Shown here one piece after another: positions 17,054 to 26,020 of a DNA stretch of 50,440 bases. A model generated the notes under the pieces. That model ran no database searches. It saw nothing but the letters and a program-made list of their open reading frames with translations, and had not been told where the DNA came from. A program made the translations under genes and the position numbers. This stretch comes from an uncultured Rothia sp. (GTDB lineage Bacteria > Actinomycetota > Actinomycetes > Actinomycetales > Micrococcaceae). The DNA lies in assembly GCA_946221065.1 (NCBI GenBank), contig CAMIIO010000016.1:1-50440 (forward strand), given 5' to 3'. Each line of letters opens with the position of its first letter. Position 1 is the stretch's first letter.

Positions 17054-17665
17054 TTAGTCAAAGGTCAGCACGACGGGCGCGGGCAGGCCTTTACGCTCTG
17101 CGGCGAGGCTGGCGGGGACGTCGATAATACGCTGGTTTGCCGAGCCGCGGAAGGCAAGATTGAGGTTCAGCTGATCTTGGATGAAAGGTCCGTCTACCAG
17201 CACGTCGATGAGCTCTAGTAGCTCGTGCTGATCCGGGTGGGTTAGATTGCGTTGGCGCAGCTGTTCCCAGGTGTACCCGCTCCATGCCCACACGGTTTTT
17301 CCGGGGAGTTCTTTCCGCACGCGCTGTACGAGCGGTAGGAGGACGCCGGTGTTGAGGAAGGGCTTACCACCTAATAGGGTGAGCCCGGCAACGTAGCTTT
17401 CAGAGAGGTCTTCAAGAATCCGGTTTTCCAGCTCCGCGGTGTATGCCGTGCCGTAGCGGAAGGATTGCGCCGCCTGGTTGAAGCACCCTGTGCAGGTGAA
17501 CGGGCACCCGGAGACGTAGAGTGAGCAGCGCACGCCGGGCCCGTCCACGAACACGAAGGGCTTGTAGTCGGCGATCATGTTACGGCTGAGCCGGGTGGTG
17601 CTCCATGCTCCGTTAGCCGGTGGGGTTCGGTAGGGCAGGGCGTTTTCCGGTGCGGGCTCTTGCAT
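17054..17665 (-). CDS. nrdG: Anaerobic ribonucleotide reductase activating enzyme
   Basis: A radical SAM enzyme that installs the glycyl radical on NrdD. The CX3CX2C iron-sulfur motif is seen in SGCPFTCTGCFN, then TLLGGKPFL (the GGE/P-type SAM motif) and WAWSGYTWEQL. The frame is open from GTG 17686, but the GGGGAAGGG before ATG 17665 is a textbook ribosome binding site and lies inside the longer version, so I start at 17665 (203 residues). It follows nrdD by about 70 bases in the same direction. It implies growth without oxygen. Confidence 0.95.
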   Translation of the reverse strand: MQEPAPENALPYRTPPANGAWSTTRLSRNMIADYKPFVFVDGPGVRCSLYVSGCPFTCTGCFNQAAQSFRYGTAYTAELENRILEDLSESYVAGLTLLGGKPFLNTGVLLPLVQRVRKELPGKTVWAWSGYTWEQLRQRNLTHPDQHELLELIDVLVDGPFIQDQLNLNLAFRGSANQRIIDVPASLAAERKGLPAPVVLTFD

Positions 17666-17734
17666 GTGTTTTCCCTTCCCCGTCACGATAGTTTTTAGGC
17701 AAGTTCCATTTACTCCCCCTAGCCAGCGCGCGTT

Positions 17735-19624
17735 TTACTCTTTGCCGTCCTCCAGGTGCTTCACGCGGGAAGCAATTTCACGGTGGCGTCCCTTGACCAT
17801 AGGTCGTTTAACAGGGTTGCCAAGGTAGCCGCAGGTACGTTTGACGACGTCGCAGGTTTCGGGGTTAGTGTTGCCGCAGCTGGGGCAGCTGAAGCCGTGT
17901 TCGGTGGGGGTGAAGTCCCCGGTGAAGTCGCACTGGTAGCAGTGGTCGATAGGGGTGTTGGTACCGAGATAGCCTACTCGGTCATAGGCGTAATCCCACA
18001 CGGCTTCAAGCGCCTGGGTGTTGTGCGTGAGTTTGGGGTATTCGCAGTAGTGAATGAACCCGCCGGAGGCGTACACGGGGTAGTCCTTCTCGAAGTCGAG
18101 CTTTTGGAAGGGCGTATATTTTTTGCGGACGTCGAGGTGGAAGGAGTTGGTGTAGTAGTCCTTATCCGTTATGTCCTGAACCGATCCGAAGCGTTCTTTA
18201 TCCAACCGGCAGAAGCGGTCAGTCAGTGATTCGGAAGGTGTGGAGTAGAGGGAGTACCAGATTCCGGTTTCTTCGCTCCAGGTGGCGCAGTGCTCTTTGA
18301 GCTTGGCAAGAATGGTAAGGGTGAACTCGCGGGCGGCGGGGTCGGTTTCCCAATCCGCTCCGAAGAAGAGCGCGCCGACTTCGTAGAGTCCAATGTAGCC
18401 CAGCGACGCGGTAGCTCGGTGGTCGGTAAAGAATTCCCGGGTAGATTCACCGCGATTGACGCGCTTGCCAAAGGCACCGTATTGGTAGAGGATTGGCGCG
18501 TTTTCAGGTAGGGCTTCCATGCAGCGGTTGACGCGGAAGTATAGGGCTTGCCGGGCAATGTCGATGCGTTCTTCAAGCAGTTCCCAGAAGCTACGGAGTG
18601 CTTCTTCGCGGGTGTTTCCGTGTAGTTCAGGAGCGGTTTCCAGGGCAATGCGTGGCAGGTTGAGCGTGACCACGCCCAGGTTCATGCGTCCAGCGTTCAC
18701 CTCATTGCCGTCCTCATCGCGCCAGCCTTGCAGGAAGGAGCGGCACCCCACCGGCACCTTGTAGGAGCCGGTCAGTTCAATAAGTTTCTCGTAGTTCACC
18801 ACATCCGGGTACATCCGGCGGGTGGAGCATTGCAGGGCAAGCTGTTTGACGTCGTAGTTAGGGTCGGAAGGCTCCAGATTGACCCCGCGGCGCAACCCAA
18901 AGACGAGCTTGGGAAAGACCGCGGTGTGCCCGTCTTTACCCATACCGGCAAGACGCACGTTGAGGATTGCTTTCTGAATTTCCCGCTCCCAGTCCCCGGT
19001 GCCCATACCGAACCCGAGGGTAACGAACGGCGTCTGCCCGTTGGAAGAGTAGAGGGTGTTTACCTCATATTCTAGGGATTGCATGGCGTCGTACACGTCT
19101 TTAGTGGTTTTGGCGAGCGCGTAATCTTCCCGCTTTTCAGGGGCAACCCACTGTTGGGCGTCGTGTAGGTGTTTGCGGAAGTTGAGTTCGGCGTAGGGTG
19201 CCAGCACCTCATCAATACGGTCTACCGAGCAGCCGCCGTATTGGGAGCTTGCCACGTTGGCGATAATTTGGGCGATTTGTGCGGTGGCGGTTTGGATAGA
19301 TTTGGGTGATTCGACGTTGGCGTTGCCGATGGTGAAGCCGTCGCGTAGCATGCCTGCGATGTCGATGAGGCAGCAGTTGGTCATGGGGGTGTACGGCGAG
19401 TAGTCGAGGTCGTGGAAGTGGATGTCGCCGGTGAGGTGCGCCTGCGCAATGTGGCTGGGGAGCATTTCGTTGAGGGCTACGTCTTTGGCGACGGCGCCCG
19501 CGGTGAGGTCACGCTGGGTGTTGAATACGGTGGCGTCCTTGTTGGCGTTCTCGTGCAGTGCCGCTTTATCGCCGCTGCGGAGCTGCTGCAGGGCTGAGGA
19601 TTTCTGTGCTTCAAACAACAACAT
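17735..19624 (-). CDS. nrdD: Anaerobic ribonucleoside-triphosphate reductase
   Basis: A 629-residue class III reductase making dNTPs from NTPs without oxygen. The ten-stranded barrel has the paired Cys residues around QCSTRRMYPD. The C-terminal zinc site is CYQCDFTG plus SCPSCG, and the glycyl radical site is Gly599 in RTCGYLG. An in-frame TAG lies immediately upstream of the ATG, so no longer start is possible, and the usual N-terminal ATP-cone seems absent or reduced. Allosteric control may therefore differ from E. coli NrdD (712 residues). An NrdR-type box lies 23 bases upstream. Confidence 0.95.
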   Translation of the reverse strand: MLLFEAQKSSALQQLRSGDKAALHENANKDATVFNTQRDLTAGAVAKDVALNEMLPSHIAQAHLTGDIHFHDLDYSPYTPMTNCCLIDIAGMLRDGFTIGNANVESPKSIQTATAQIAQIIANVASSQYGGCSVDRIDEVLAPYAELNFRKHLHDAQQWVAPEKREDYALAKTTKDVYDAMQSLEYEVNTLYSSNGQTPFVTLGFGMGTGDWEREIQKAILNVRLAGMGKDGHTAVFPKLVFGLRRGVNLEPSDPNYDVKQLALQCSTRRMYPDVVNYEKLIELTGSYKVPVGCRSFLQGWRDEDGNEVNAGRMNLGVVTLNLPRIALETAPELHGNTREEALRSFWELLEERIDIARQALYFRVNRCMEALPENAPILYQYGAFGKRVNRGESTREFFTDHRATASLGYIGLYEVGALFFGADWETDPAAREFTLTILAKLKEHCATWSEETGIWYSLYSTPSESLTDRFCRLDKERFGSVQDITDKDYYTNSFHLDVRKKYTPFQKLDFEKDYPVYASGGFIHYCEYPKLTHNTQALEAVWDYAYDRVGYLGTNTPIDHCYQCDFTGDFTPTEHGFSCPSCGNTNPETCDVVKRTCGYLGNPVKRPMVKGRHREIASRVKHLEDGKE

Positions 19625-19646
19625 CTAGTGCTCTTCTCTCTCGGGG

Positions 19647-19662
19647 ACACTAGATATAGTAG
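19647..19662. promoter_or_regulatory. NrdR-box-like operator of nrdDG
   Basis: ACACTAGATATAGTAG matches the NrdR consensus ACACTATATATAGTGT at 13 of 16 positions. A weaker second copy (AGACCGTCTATAGGTT, 10 of 16) begins 42 bases further on at 19689, an integral number of helical turns, as expected for paired NrdR boxes. The first box is well placed upstream of nrdD; the second is doubtful. Confidence 0.6.
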
Positions 19663-19835
19663 TTTGGCTTTCTTCTCTGGTTGGCGACAGACCGTCTATA
19701 GGTTTGTTGAACCCTTTACTCTTTCCGCACACTTTCCTGCCACGCTTCGCCGTCATCCCGGCAGAAAATACCTCAGGGTTCAAGCAATCTACCGAACTCA
19801 AAATTCTTGCAACACGGTCTAACGTCCCCAGCACC

Positions 19836-19841
19836 TATACT
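19836..19841 (+). promoter_or_regulatory. -10 hexamer for leaderless YczE-type gene
   Basis: TATACT, six bases before GTG 19848. Confidence 0.55.
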
Positions 19842-19847
19842 GGTGTG

Positions 19848-20522
19848 GTGCCACTAACAAAATCCACTTCCCTTGCACGCATGACGCCGCTCGAACAGCT
19901 CCGAGCCGGTAAGCTCGCCTTACGCATTCCTCAGCTCATTCTGGGTTTAGTAGGCTTCGGTTTTTCGGTGGCAGTATTCATCAAAGCGGGACTGGGAGCA
20001 ATGAGCTGGGATGTGCTCACGCTGGGGCTTATGAATTTTCTGCCATTCAGCTACGGCGTAATTACGGTTGCCACCTCTGTTATAGTGCTTCTACTCTGGA
20101 TTCCGCTCAAGGAAATGCCGGGTCTAGGCACAATAGCAAACGCGGTTCTCGTTGGTATCTCCTCAGACTTCACTCTGCGGCTTCTGCCGGACGCCCACGG
20201 GCTACCCATGCAACTTACCTACCTGCTGGTGGGGCTAGTGCTCTTTGGCTTCTTTGACGCCCTCTACATCGGCGCACAACTCGGCCCCGGCCCACGTGAC
20301 GGGCTGATGACCGGGCTTATGCGGGTTACTGGCAGGCCCGCGGGGTTGATTCGTACCCTGATTGAAGTGACCGTGGTGGGTGTCGGCATTCTTGCCGGCG
20401 GAGACTTTGGACTGGGCACCGTATTCCTGGCATTCGCCGCCGGCCCGGTGGTGGGCTTCTTCCTCCCGCGCGTCACCGTCCTGCTAGAAAGATACAGCGA
20501 AACCCTACCCCACGAAAAATAA
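19848..20522 (+). CDS. Membrane protein, YczE/YitT-like family
   Basis: A 224-residue integral membrane protein with about five hydrophobic segments, such as LILGLVGFGFSVAVFIKAGLG, ITVATSVIVLLLWI and LTYLLVGLVLFGFFDALYIGA. The motifs GLGAMSWDVLTLGL and LGPGPRDGLMTGLMRVTG are typical of the YczE family, whose role is unknown though some members are transport-associated. The frame stays open back to 19704. GTG 19848 with TATACT six bases upstream is preferred, and GTG 19845 is the alternative. It is divergent from nrdD and monocistronic. Confidence 0.8.
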   Translation: MPLTKSTSLARMTPLEQLRAGKLALRIPQLILGLVGFGFSVAVFIKAGLGAMSWDVLTLGLMNFLPFSYGVITVATSVIVLLLWIPLKEMPGLGTIANAVLVGISSDFTLRLLPDAHGLPMQLTYLLVGLVLFGFFDALYIGAQLGPGPRDGLMTGLMRVTGRPAGLIRTLIEVTVVGVGILAGGDFGLGTVFLAFAAGPVVGFFLPRVTVLLERYSETLPHEK

Positions 20523-20523
20523 C

Positions 20524-20598
20524 AAAAATCCGTACACCGTTCGGCAGGTTCATACACTCGCAGGAGTGTACAAACCGCGTAAGCAGTGTACGGATTTT
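20524..20598. terminator. Bidirectional terminator between YczE-type gene and UPF0210 gene
   Basis: An outer stem (20525-20537 with 20586-20598) ends in A and T runs on the two sides. An inner stem (20553-20559 with 20564-20570) fills the loop. It lies between convergent genes. Confidence 0.85.
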
Positions 20599-20614
20599 CT
20601 CGTTTCAGGAACTC

Positions 20615-21979
20615 CTAGTTCCTCATGCCATGAACCGGAGCAGGAATCCTACCGCCACGAGCAGCAAAGAGTTCCGACGACGCCTCGTGCGTGGGCATGA
20701 CGGGCGCGCGCCCTAACAGGCCACCGAACTCCACCATCTCCCCCACATCCAGACCAACGGCAGGAATCACGCGCACCGCCGTCGTCTTGTGGTTCATCAC
20801 GCCAATAGCGGCTTCGTCGGCAATCATCGCGGCAATGGTTGCGGCGGAGGTATCACCCGGAATCGCCACCATATCCAAACCAACGGAACAGATCGCCGTC
20901 ATCGCCTCCAGCTTATCCAGCGTAATCTTCTGCTCGGAAGCGGCGTGAATCATGCCGATGTCCTCGGAAATAGGAATAAATGAGCCGGACAGCCCGCCTA
21001 CATGCGAGCACGCCATCATGCCGCCCTTCTTCACGGCGTCATTCACCAGCGCGAGCGCGGCAACGGTTCCGTGCGTACCCACGGTTTCTAAGCCCATTTC
21101 TTCAAGAATGTGCGCTACGGAGTCGCCCACCTCGGCAGTAGGTGCTAGGGAGAGATCCACGATGCCAAAGTCCACGCCCAAACGCTCGGACGCCAGGTTA
21201 CCCACGAGCTGACCCACGCGGGTAATCTTAAATGCCGCCTTCTTTACTGCTTCGGCACAGGCGTCAAAGGATTCCCCGCGCACCTTTTCCAGGGCACGCT
21301 TGACTACGCCGGGGCCGGAAACACCCACCGACACCACGGTATCCGCCTCCTGCACGCCGTGGAAAGCGCCCGCCATAAACGGGTTATCGGACACGGCGTT
21401 GGCAAAGACCACCAGCTTAGAGCAGCCAAAACCGTGCTTCTCGGCGGAGCCATCGGCGGTTTCACGGATAACCTCGCCCATGCGCTGTACCGCGCTCATG
21501 TTAATACCTGCGCGGGAAGAGCCAATGTTGACCGAGGCGCAGACCACGTCCGTCTCGTTGAGCGCGCGCGGAATGGAGTTCATCAGCTTCTCGTCGGCGG
21601 GGGTAGCGCCCTTATCTACCAGCGCGGTGAGGCCACCGATAAAGTTCACGCCCACTGCCTTTGCCGCGGCGTCGAGAGTCTTGGCGAACTCCACGTAGTC
21701 CTCATCGGCGCTGGCGCCGGCAACCAGGGAGATCGGGGTAACCGAAATACGTTTGTTGATAATCGGGATGCCGAGCTCCGCCTCGATTCCCTCGGCAACC
21801 TCTACCAGAGAGGCGGCACGAGTGGTGATCTTGTCAAAGATTTTCTGGCGGGCGCGCTCGCCGTCGGAGTCTGCGCAGTCGAGCAGGGAGATGCCCATGG
21901 TTACGGTGCGGATATCCAGCTTGTCTTCGTCGATCATCTGGATGGTTTCAAGGATGTTTGCGGAGCGATCAAAAGCCAT
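20615..21979 (-). CDS. UPF0210/DUF711 (PFL family) protein
   Basis: A 454-residue protein of the widely conserved DUF711 family, which has a glycyl-radical-enzyme-like barrel fold but no known activity. Family signatures include SILETIQMIDEDKLDIRTVTMGISL at the start (quoted here only for position 8-30), VGVSGPGVVKRAL, and SGSFIPISEDIGM. Length is normal. The ribosome binding site AGGAG precedes the ATG. It begins nine bases after the stop of an ACT-domain protein gene, and this pairing is conserved across many bacteria, suggesting ligand-controlled activity. Cytoplasmic. Confidence 0.9.
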   Translation of the reverse strand: MAFDRSANILETIQMIDEDKLDIRTVTMGISLLDCADSDGERARQKIFDKITTRAASLVEVAEGIEAELGIPIINKRISVTPISLVAGASADEDYVEFAKTLDAAAKAVGVNFIGGLTALVDKGATPADEKLMNSIPRALNETDVVCASVNIGSSRAGINMSAVQRMGEVIRETADGSAEKHGFGCSKLVVFANAVSDNPFMAGAFHGVQEADTVVSVGVSGPGVVKRALEKVRGESFDACAEAVKKAAFKITRVGQLVGNLASERLGVDFGIVDLSLAPTAEVGDSVAHILEEMGLETVGTHGTVAALALVNDAVKKGGMMACSHVGGLSGSFIPISEDIGMIHAASEQKITLDKLEAMTAICSVGLDMVAIPGDTSAATIAAMIADEAAIGVMNHKTTAVRVIPAVGLDVGEMVEFGGLLGRAPVMPTHEASSELFAARGGRIPAPVHGMRN

Positions 21980-21988
21980 GAGGATCTC

Positions 21989-22258
21989 CTAGAGGGTGTG
22001 CATTGCGTCGAAAATGGCCTCTGATTGCAGGCGAATATGCAGGTTCTCTGCCTTGCCCACCGTGCTCATGGCTTCTTGCAGTTCCTGGATGCTCTGCTGG
22101 GAGTCGTCGAAGGTGCCGTGAAGAATCATGGTGAAGAAGTCGTCCATGATGGTTTGGGACATGTTTTCGATATTAACGTTGTGTTCCGCCAGCTTGGTTG
22201 CGACGGCGGCGACGATGCCGGTGTGGTCGTAGCCGGTGACGGTAAGAATGATTTTCAT
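21989..22258 (-). CDS. ACT-domain protein, UPF0237 family
   Basis: An 89-residue protein consisting of a single ACT domain (KIILTVTGYDHTGIVAAVATKL..., ending near residue 85). Such domains bind amino acids or other small ligands and usually dimerise. It is the first gene of a two-gene unit with the UPF0210 protein. AAGGAAACC precedes the ATG. Regulation of the partner protein is inferred from the fixed pairing. Confidence 0.9.
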   Translation of the reverse strand: MKIILTVTGYDHTGIVAAVATKLAEHNVNIENMSQTIMDDFFTMILHGTFDDSQQSIQELQEAMSTVGKAENLHIRLQSEAIFDAMHTL

Positions 22259-22605
22259 GGTTTCCTTGGGTGGTTGATTTAGGTACGAGGGGGTATGAGG
22301 GAGAAACCCCGGCTCTTTTGATTCTAGCGATTGGGACAGCTTGCAGGAAACGCCGGGTCAGTGGAGGATCCTTCTGTGCCATTATGCGGGATGGGTTACG
22401 CAATGATGACGCGACGGCAGTGCGCGTATGTTTCTTTCCACACCATTGATTCAGCCCATGTGATTATCTTTGGTGAAGATTGATGCTCGTACTAGGAGCC
22501 TGCTCTCGAAGCTCAACGGAGCACTGGCGCGAGCCACTCAGAGTGTGCAGAAAATGATGTGCTAGATTTTCCATCGCACCAAAGAGGTACTGAAAGGATT
22601 CTCGT
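22259..22605. other. Intergenic region between the ACT gene and the isochorismatase-family gene
   Basis: About 350 bases between divergent genes. It must hold both promoters, but no convincing -35/-10 pair, operator or RNA structure stands out. Small open frames here lack ribosome binding sites and protein-like composition. Confidence 0.5.
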
Positions 22606-23145
22606 ATGAGTAGCATTAATACTGATTCAGCGGCTCTGCTCGTAGTAGACCTGCAACAGGGCATTCTGCCCATGCTCCCCGCGGAGAAGGCTCAACAAAT
22701 CATTGAAACAAATAACCGGCTGGCAGGTGCCTTTCGCACCGCGAAGCTACCGGTGATTTGGATTCACGCCACGGGCCTACCCGCAGGCACCGTCATGAAC
22801 CCCATCCCCGAACCGGAAGAACTCCCGCAGAACTTCGCCACGCTTGACGAGCGTCTACACGCAGATAAGAACGACCACCACATCTTTAAACAGCGCACCT
22901 GGAGCGCCTTTCCCGGAACCGACCTTGAGGCATATCTCAAAGGGCAAGGGGTTACCGACGTCGTGCTCACCGGCATCGCCACCGGCGCCGGGGTAGATTC
23001 CACCGCCCGCAGTGCTTACGATGCCGGGTTTACCGTGGTTGTAGTCTCCGACGCCGTCACGGACGGATCCTTCGAGCGTCACTGGGCAACTCTTGAACAC
23101 GATGTCCCCGCCCAGGCACTACACTCCGTGTTGAGCGGGTTTTAG
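22606..23145 (+). CDS. Isochorismatase-family hydrolase
   Basis: A 179-residue alpha/beta hydrolase of the cysteine-hydrolase/isochorismatase superfamily. The active-site Asp15 (VVDLQQG) and Lys95 (FKQRTWSAF) are present. The position normally holding the nucleophilic Cys (TNxCVxST) is Gly129 (ATGAGVDST), as in true isochorismatases of the PhzD/EntB type and in a known Cys-lacking subgroup. A nicotinamidase-like cysteine mechanism is therefore unlikely, and the substrate is unknown. GAAAGGA precedes the ATG. No siderophore or phenazine genes are nearby. Confidence 0.85.
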   Translation: MSSINTDSAALLVVDLQQGILPMLPAEKAQQIIETNNRLAGAFRTAKLPVIWIHATGLPAGTVMNPIPEPEELPQNFATLDERLHADKNDHHIFKQRTWSAFPGTDLEAYLKGQGVTDVVLTGIATGAGVDSTARSAYDAGFTVVVVSDAVTDGSFERHWATLEHDVPAQALHSVLSGF

Positions 23146-23169
23146 CGGATTTTCTCTTATCTGTTCACG

Positions 23170-24360
23170 CTACACATACTGAGCGATGTACGCCTCGCCA
23201 GAGCCAGTAATCGTTACCGGGGTATCGGAGCCGGTATGCAACAAAGACTCGGTAGGGCGCACATCAAAAGCTTCATTTTCCGCCGCAAATGTTAGAGCAC
23301 CGGATACCCCGAGTACGGTAGAAGTTCCGCGCAGGGTAAAGTTCAGCGGCTCGGTGCTTGGCTGCACCCGCACAATCGACAACCGCTCATCCCAGAGCTT
23401 ATAGCTCTGCACCGGGGCACCTTCCGGGCTCCCCCGGTAGATGTGGGGTGCGTTCTGATCCTCACGGAGCACCTGAATCAGCTCCTGCACCGCCACATGT
23501 TTAGGGGTAAGTCCCGCACGCAATACGTTATCTGAGGGGTTCATAATCTCAATCGCCGTGCCAGAGACATAGGCATGTACCTGCCCATCCACAGTAAACG
23601 CAGAATCTCCGGGCTTCAAATGCATCAGGTTCATCACGGTTGCCACCAAGATACCGCGGTCACCGGGGCATTTGCGGGTGAGCATTTGCACCAGGTTAGC
23701 GACGTCGTCAATCAGCGAAGAGCGTCCGGCAGCACCTGCATGCCAGGCCTGAGCCGCGGCAGAAGTCTCCTCTAACGCTACAGCTGCGGCGTCATAATCG
23801 AGGTTAAGAATCGCTGCTAATAAATCTTTATCGGTTGCCGGCGCGGAATCCAAGATGGCGCTAAGCCACGAAAGCCCCAGGGATTCGGCAATACCCAGCA
23901 GTTCCGCGCGACGGCGCACGCCTACCAGAATATTCACGTCGGATAGGGCGATAACGGTTTCGGGTTTGGAGTGGACATCCTTATAGTTACGGCGTGGGTC
24001 ATCGAGGGCTATCCCCTGGGCATTCTCGGCGGCATAACCGGCCTCTGCCTGCTCGTCAGTAGGGTGAACCTGTAAGGAAAGTGGTGCGTTAATCGCCAAG
24101 ATTTTGAGCAGGAACGGGAAATCGTCGCTGGTGCGGTTTGCCGGAAGAACGGCATCGGGGTTTTGAGCTACTAACTCGTTAAGCGGTATGGACTGACCTT
24201 CTATCAGAGCTTCAGAAGGTGCCGAGGAGTGCGCGCCCACCCAAAGTTCAGCCTCGGGCTCTGCGGTAGGAGTTTCAACTCCGCGCATTTGCCCCAGCGT
24301 GGAGTGCGAGCCCCACGCATAGTTCTGAATTTTATTGTTTAAAGGAATTAGTTCGCCCAT
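23170..24360 (-). CDS. manA: Mannose-6-phosphate isomerase, class I
   Basis: A 396-residue zinc isomerase interconverting fructose-6-phosphate and mannose-6-phosphate. Conserved elements are NKIQNYAWGS at the start, the zinc-binding LQVHPTDEQA and KPETVIAL, and DGQVHAYVSGTAIEIM, with a jelly-roll C-terminal domain. The frame is open from 24381, but the alignment-like start MGELIPLNN at 24360 is more likely. No clear Shine-Dalgarno sequence precedes it. It stands back-to-back with a phosphomannomutase gene, so both enzymes for GDP-mannose precursors share one control region. Confidence 0.95.
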   Translation of the reverse strand: MGELIPLNNKIQNYAWGSHSTLGQMRGVETPTAEPEAELWVGAHSSAPSEALIEGQSIPLNELVAQNPDAVLPANRTSDDFPFLLKILAINAPLSLQVHPTDEQAEAGYAAENAQGIALDDPRRNYKDVHSKPETVIALSDVNILVGVRRRAELLGIAESLGLSWLSAILDSAPATDKDLLAAILNLDYDAAAVALEETSAAAQAWHAGAAGRSSLIDDVANLVQMLTRKCPGDRGILVATVMNLMHLKPGDSAFTVDGQVHAYVSGTAIEIMNPSDNVLRAGLTPKHVAVQELIQVLREDQNAPHIYRGSPEGAPVQSYKLWDERLSIVRVQPSTEPLNFTLRGTSTVLGVSGALTFAAENEAFDVRPTESLLHTGSDTPVTITGSGEAYIAQYV

Positions 24361-24481
24361 ATGCAATATCCAACCACACAAATCTCAGACCATATCCCTC
24401 TTTGAGTGGACACGGTTCGGTGTTCCTCACCATATAACACTAATAGGCTACCCCCTCCGGAGCAAAAGGACTCTGACAGCG

Positions 24482-24487
24482 TAGAAT
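24482..24487 (+). promoter_or_regulatory. -10 hexamer for leaderless phosphomannomutase gene
   Basis: TAGAAT, six bases before GTG 24494. Confidence 0.55.
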
Positions 24488-24493
24488 AGCCCC

Positions 24494-25897
24494 GTGAATA
24501 CTATTGATCTAACCGCATCTTTTAAGGCTTACGATGTTCGCGGCATTGTGGGCGAGACAATCACCGAAGACTCTGTCCGCGCAACTGCTGCGGCTTTCGT
24601 TGACGTGCTGGAGCTTTCAGGACAAACCGTTCTGGTAGGTAGCGATATGCGCCCCTCCGGCCCCGACTTCATCACCGCATTTGCCGAAGGCGCCACCGCA
24701 CGCGGCGCCAACGTCGTCAATATCGGGCTCATCTCCACCGACGAACTCTACTTTGCCTGCGGCGTAGAAAATGCCGCCGGCGTAACCTTCACCGCCTCGC
24801 ATAACCCTGCTGAGTACAACGGTATGAAGATGGCAAAGGCAGGTGCCGTGCCCATCTCCTCAGAAACCGGACTCTTTGACGTGCGAGACCTTGCCCAGAA
24901 ATACCTCAACGACGGAGAAATCCCTCAAGCACAAACCCAGGGCACCGTTTCTGAGAAGGACTTTTTGAAGTCCTACGCCGAGTATCTGCGTAAGCTCGTT
25001 GATCTCTCGAATATTCGCCCTCTTAAAGTAGTGGTGGACGCCGGCAACGGTATGGGCGGTATGACCACCCCCGCTGTACTGGGCGACACCATCCTACCGG
25101 GCTTGCCTCTGGACATTATTCCGTTGTACTTCGAGCTAGACGGCACCTTCCCCAACCACCCCGCCAACCCACTAGAACCTGCCAACCTGGTGGATCTGCA
25201 GAAGGCAGTGGTTGAGCACGGTGCAGACATTGGCTTGGCTTTTGACGGCGACGCCGACCGTTGCTTTGTGATTGACGAGAAGGGCCAGCCCGTCTCCCCG
25301 TCCGCGATTACCGCTATTGTTGCCGAGCGCGAGATCAAGCGCGCGCAGGCGGAGGGTGACGCCGAACCCACCGTGATTTACAACCTGATTACGTCCAAGG
25401 CGGTTCCCGAGCTGGTAGAGAAGCTGGGCGGACGCGTCATCAAGACCCGCGTGGGTCACTCCTTCATCAAGGCAGTCATGGCGTCCAAGGGCGGTATTTT
25501 TGGTGGTGAGCACTCCGCTCACTACTACTTCAAGGACTTCTTCAACGCCGACACCGGAATGCTCGCTGCCATGCACGTACTTGCCGTGCTGGGCAATTCC
25601 GAGAAGCCGCTCTCCGAAATCGGCGCCGAGTATCAGCCGTACTTCTCCCCCGGCGAGATTAACTCGGTGATTGAGGATAAGGACGCCGCCATTGCCCGCG
25701 TGCGCGAGGCCTTTGGCGATTCGGTGGAGATTTCCACCATGGACGGCACCACTTTTGAGCACAAGAGTGAGGGCTGGTGGGTTAACCTGCGCCCCTCGAA
25801 CACCGAGCCGTTCCTGCGCATGAATCTTGAAGCACCGGATCAGGACACCATGGAGCGTGTGCGCGACCGGGTGCTGGCGATCGTGCGTGAGGGCTAA
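24494..25897 (+). CDS. manB: Phosphomannomutase/phosphoglucomutase
   Basis: A 467-residue alpha-D-phosphohexomutase. The phosphoserine loop TASHNPAEYNGMK is near residues 95-108, the Mg-binding loop FDGDADRCF near 250, the sugar loop GGEHSAHYYF near 335 and the phosphate loop RPSNTEPFLRMN near the end. It makes mannose-1-phosphate (and perhaps glucose-1-phosphate) for GDP-mannose and wall glycans. The GTG start is supported by TAGAAT six bases upstream with no Shine-Dalgarno sequence. It is divergent from manA, which supports the mannose assignment. The symbol manB is by function, not proven orthology. Confidence 0.93.
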   Translation: MNTIDLTASFKAYDVRGIVGETITEDSVRATAAAFVDVLELSGQTVLVGSDMRPSGPDFITAFAEGATARGANVVNIGLISTDELYFACGVENAAGVTFTASHNPAEYNGMKMAKAGAVPISSETGLFDVRDLAQKYLNDGEIPQAQTQGTVSEKDFLKSYAEYLRKLVDLSNIRPLKVVVDAGNGMGGMTTPAVLGDTILPGLPLDIIPLYFELDGTFPNHPANPLEPANLVDLQKAVVEHGADIGLAFDGDADRCFVIDEKGQPVSPSAITAIVAEREIKRAQAEGDAEPTVIYNLITSKAVPELVEKLGGRVIKTRVGHSFIKAVMASKGGIFGGEHSAHYYFKDFFNADTGMLAAMHVLAVLGNSEKPLSEIGAEYQPYFSPGEINSVIEDKDAAIARVREAFGDSVEISTMDGTTFEHKSEGWWVNLRPSNTEPFLRMNLEAPDQDTMERVRDRVLAIVREG

Positions 25898-25931
25898 AGG
25901 CTATCTGAAAAAGTAGCCGAGAAAAATTAGG

Positions 25932-25989
25932 TGACCAGATTGTAACGCCAGGATCGTCCGAGGACGGTCTGGGTAACGCAATCTGGTCA
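25932..25989. terminator. Hairpin between the phosphomannomutase and TauE/SafE genes
   Basis: An 11-base-pair outer stem (25932-25942 with 25979-25989) with an inner CCAG/CTGG stem, between convergent genes. It has no strong T run. Confidence 0.55.
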
Positions 25990-26020
25990 TCGTCAGTTAA
26001 GGGGCTACTAATGCAAGAGG

